From assembly GCA_024349765.1 (NCBI GenBank), contig AP026073.1, positions 7,936,001-8,000,000 of the forward strand: a DNA stretch of 64,000 bases, read 5' to 3'. The notes under the pieces are model-generated. The model did not search any database. It was not told the DNA's origin and was given only the letters and a program-made list of their open reading frames with translations. The DNA is from Streptomyces nigrescens (GTDB lineage: Bacteria; Actinomycetota; Actinomycetes; Streptomycetales; Streptomycetaceae). Below are positions 61,851-64,000 of the stretch, one piece after another. Position numbers and translations under genes: made by a program. Position 1 is the stretch's first letter. Each line of letters begins with the position of its first letter.

Positions 61851-62993
61851 ATGCTGCAGGGCGACGGGCCCTCCACGGGCGACGGGGAGCGCCGGGCGCG
61901 CCGGGCCCGGATGTCCCCGGTGGGCCGGAGCCTGGCCTGCTGGCTCCCCGCCGTCCTCATCCTCGGCGGCCTCGCGTTCGACATGGCGACGCCGCCCAGC
62001 TACACCGCCGCCCCCTTCTTCTCCGCCGCCCCGCTGGTGGCGGCGCCGCTCTTCTCGCTGCCCGCCACCGCCCTCACGGCCCTGGCCGCCATGGCGGGTG
62101 AGTCCATGGTGGTGACGTACCGCAGCGCCGCCCAGGACACCCACGAGTCGGTGACCGAGATCGCGACCGTCTTCGTGGTCGCCCTGCTGGCGCTCGCCAT
62201 CAACCGCGTCGTCCGGATGTCCGACGCCCACCTGGCGTCCGTACGGGACGTCTCGGAGGCCGCGCAGCGGGCCGTCCTGCCGGCGCCGCCCGAGCGGCTC
62301 GGCGGGCTCGCGGTCGCCGCCCGGTACGTGGGCGCGCGGGCGGACGCCCGGATCGGCGGCGATTTCTACGCCGTGCAGGACACCCCGCACGGCGTACGGC
62401 TGATCGTCGGCGACGTCCGCGGCAAGGGCCTGGAGGCGGTGGAGGCCGCCGTGGTCGTCATCGGGGCCTTCCGGGAGGCGGCGGAACAGGAGGCCACCCT
62501 GGAGGCGGTGGCCGGCCGGCTGGAGCGGGCGCTGCAACGGGAGGGCGGGCGGCGCGCGGGAATCGACCGGTACGAGGGGTTCACCACCGCGGTCCTGGCC
62601 GAGATCCCCGCCGGCGGGCGGTCGGTGCTGCGGGTCCTCAACCGTGGCCATCCGGCGCCCCTGTTGCTGGGCCCGGACGGCGGGCTGTGCGAGCTGACGC
62701 CCGCCGCGCCGGCGCTGCCGCTGGGGATGAGCGAGGTGGCGGGCTGGCCGGACCGTTCCGACGAGTCGTTCTTCCCGGCCGGCGCGCTGCTCCTCTTCTT
62801 CACCGACGGCGTGACCGAGGCCCGCGACCTGCGCGGCCGCTTCTACGACCCCGCGGACAAGCTCCGCGGCCGGCACTTCCCGGGTCCCGGCGGCCTCCTG
62901 GACGCCCTCATCGAGGACGTCGCCCGGCACACCGGCGGCGCCCCGGCGGACGACATGGCCCTGCTGGCGCTGCAGCGGCCGATGGGGGAGTGA
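61851..62993 (+). CDS. Membrane SpoIIE-type PP2C phosphatase
   Basis: 380 residues. Three or so hydrophobic helices (about 27-45, 52-82, 102-120) are followed by a linker and a PP2C/SpoIIE domain (about 145-378). Metal and catalytic motifs are ARIGGDFYAV (168-175), VGDVRGKGLEA (Asp188), NRGHPAPLLL, FFTDGVTEARD and DDMALLAL. Such phosphatases usually control anti-sigma-factor antagonists; no partner gene is nearby. ATG 61851 follows GGGAAGAGG; GTG 61845 is an alternative. Confidence 0.9.
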   Translation: MLQGDGPSTGDGERRARRARMSPVGRSLACWLPAVLILGGLAFDMATPPSYTAAPFFSAAPLVAAPLFSLPATALTALAAMAGESMVVTYRSAAQDTHESVTEIATVFVVALLALAINRVVRMSDAHLASVRDVSEAAQRAVLPAPPERLGGLAVAARYVGARADARIGGDFYAVQDTPHGVRLIVGDVRGKGLEAVEAAVVVIGAFREAAEQEATLEAVAGRLERALQREGGRRAGIDRYEGFTTAVLAEIPAGGRSVLRVLNRGHPAPLLLGPDGGLCELTPAAPALPLGMSEVAGWPDRSDESFFPAGALLLFFTDGVTEARDLRGRFYDPADKLRGRHFPGPGGLLDALIEDVARHTGGAPADDMALLALQRPMGE

Positions 62994-63095
62994 GAGCTCG
63001 GCGACCCGCGGGGGTACGCGCAAGGCCGCCGACCCGGCGCTCCACAGCGGGCGGACGCTCCGACAAGGGTGTGCCAAAGGACCGTCAGGGGCCCA

Positions 63096-64000
63096 CTACA
63101 GCGGGCGGAAGCTCTGTCCGTGCGGGCCGGTGAGCGCGACCGGGTGCCCGTCCAGGGCGAGGGTCAGCTGCAGCGGGTCGTCCGGGCGCGGGGTGTGGTG
63201 CGCGGGCAGGGGGAGCCACGGCAGCACGGAGTGGTGCTCCTGGGAGACCCAGTGCCCGCCGCCGTCCCGCCCGTCGAGGACCGACCGTACGAGCCGGGCG
63301 AACTCCTCGCGCCGGGCGAACGGCAGATAGCTCAGCACGGAGGTGTGGAACACGACCAGGGTCGCCCCGGCCGGTGCCTCGGCCGCCAGCGCGGGCAACT
63401 CGTCGATCAGGTCCCCGCGGACGATCCGCGGCCGCGGCACCGCCCGCACCGCGTCGACGGCCGCGGACAACCGGTCCGCCCGCGCCTCGTCGCCGGGCCA
63501 TACGAGCGACCGCAGCCAGCGCAGGTCGTCCGGCTCGGCGACCGGGTCGAGCGGTGCGAGATCGATCCCGGCCCGCCAGACGACCTCGGGGAGCCGGGCG
63601 GGGACGTGCGCCCGCTGCGCTGCCGGCGCCGGCGCCTGCACCTGACAGGGGAAGACCACGGGGCTGTCAAAGGCGCCCACTTCGACGAGCGGGGCGTGCG
63701 CTCCGGCGCCGACGACCCGGTGGTGGGCACCCGTTCCGTGCCCGCCCGGGTGCCCGGGACCCGGCGCGCCCGCGTCCCCGTATCCGTACCTGCCTTCGTA
63801 CCCGTAGCCGTCTTCGTATCCGGAGCCCTCTTCGTATCCGTATCCATACGCGTACCGATAGCGGTCCGGGTGCAGACACAGCCCGGCCGAGGTGCCGACC
63901 TCCAGCAGGGCCAGCGGCTGGGGCAGCCGGGCGAGCAGCGGCAGCAGGGTGGCGCAGCGGGCCGGTTCGTTGGTCTGGGTGCCGCGGCGCAGGATGACGT
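63096..64000 (-). CDS. DUF2332 domain protein (N-terminus outside window)
   Basis: The right-edge gene continues beyond 64000; the visible 301 residues cover the C-terminal part. The sequence LLPLLARLPQPLALLEVGTSAGLCLHPDRYRY and later RPRIVRGDLIDELPALAAEAP, LVVFHTSVLSYLP and HWVSQE belong to DUF2332, a methyltransferase-like fold. A Tyr/Gly-rich insertion (63780-63863, Y-G-Y-E-type repeats) interrupts the region after DRYRY, where other members have a short loop. SAM binding by the EVGTSAG motif is likely; activity is unknown. Confidence 0.82.
   Translation of the reverse strand, partial: VILRRGTQTNEPARCATLLPLLARLPQPLALLEVGTSAGLCLHPDRYRYAYGYGYEEGSGYEDGYGYEGRYGYGDAGAPGPGHPGGHGTGAHHRVVGAGAHAPLVEVGAFDSPVVFPCQVQAPAPAAQRAHVPARLPEVVWRAGIDLAPLDPVAEPDDLRWLRSLVWPGDEARADRLSAAVDAVRAVPRPRIVRGDLIDELPALAAEAPAGATLVVFHTSVLSYLPFARREEFARLVRSVLDGRDGGGHWVSQEHHSVLPWLPLPAHHTPRPDDPLQLTLALDGHPVALTGPHGQSFRPL

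Overview
The window is chromosomal DNA from a Streptomyces-type actinomycete. The evidence is very high GC with near-uniform G/C third codon positions, GTG starts, many leaderless genes (a TAGGNT-like -10 box 6-8 nt before the start codon), and genus marker genes: bldC, an Lsr2-family protein, valine dehydrogenase, split purS/purQ/purL, and DUF3073, DUF3151 and DUF6274 proteins. It is almost entirely core chromosome. Perfect ParB-binding parS palindromes (11296 and 11334) place it in the origin-proximal part of the chromosome.

Layout. 1-6 kb: a CoxG/SRPBCC protein, aldose 1-epimerase, pyrE, fba, a frameshifted MFS transporter and a DUF3151 protein. 6.2-9.1 kb: a translationally coupled kynurenine operon (tryptophan 2,3-dioxygenase, kynureninase, kynurenine formamidase). 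9.2-14.6 kb: a leaderless DesK-like two-component pair, the parS pair, an ABC-2 drug-exporter operon, and a divergent GbsR/MarR-type regulator with a perfect 16-bp operator-like palindrome. 14.7-17.4 kb: a degenerate diacylglycerol-kinase-like protein and purA. 17.5-19 kb: a solitary TnpB (IS1341-type) element. 19.2-24 kb: a VTC-domain protein, class-III aminotransferase, GntR regulator, an unknown protein and a SLATT membrane protein.

24-42 kb is a purine biosynthesis region (purD, purC, purSQL, purF, purM) interleaved with a pseudo-M48 protein, a DMFase-like protein, DUF2267 and DUF3140 proteins, a Tat-exported sulfatase and a three-gene tRNA-Gly cluster. One of those tRNAs, tRNA-Gly(UCC), lacks the normal D-loop/T-loop interaction residues. 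An Lsr2-family gene (probably lsrL) diverges from purSQL across an AT-rich region. 42-46.4 kb: DUF3073, vdh, an unknown protein, bldC and a DUF6274 protein. 46.7-52.6 kb: tRNA-Asp, hrpA, an ABC-2-like membrane protein and a Glu-Asp-Phe tRNA cluster. 52.7-64 kb: a membrane phosphoesterase, a zincin-like peptidase, a Pro-rich lipoprotein-like protein, a DEAD-box RNA helicase, tRNA-Lys, a secreted beta-propeller/LysM protein, an unknown protein, a SpoIIE-type phosphatase and a truncated DUF2332 protein.

Together the genes cover de novo purine synthesis (PRPP to IMP steps and adenylosuccinate), pyrimidine synthesis, glycolysis, tryptophan catabolism and developmental or nucleoid regulation. No biosynthetic gene cluster, prophage or CRISPR array is visible. 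The most unusual items are the aberrant tRNA-Gly(UCC), the duplicated tRNA-Asp 3' end with its terminator, the TnpB element at what may be an inversion breakpoint, and several family members with degenerate catalytic motifs.
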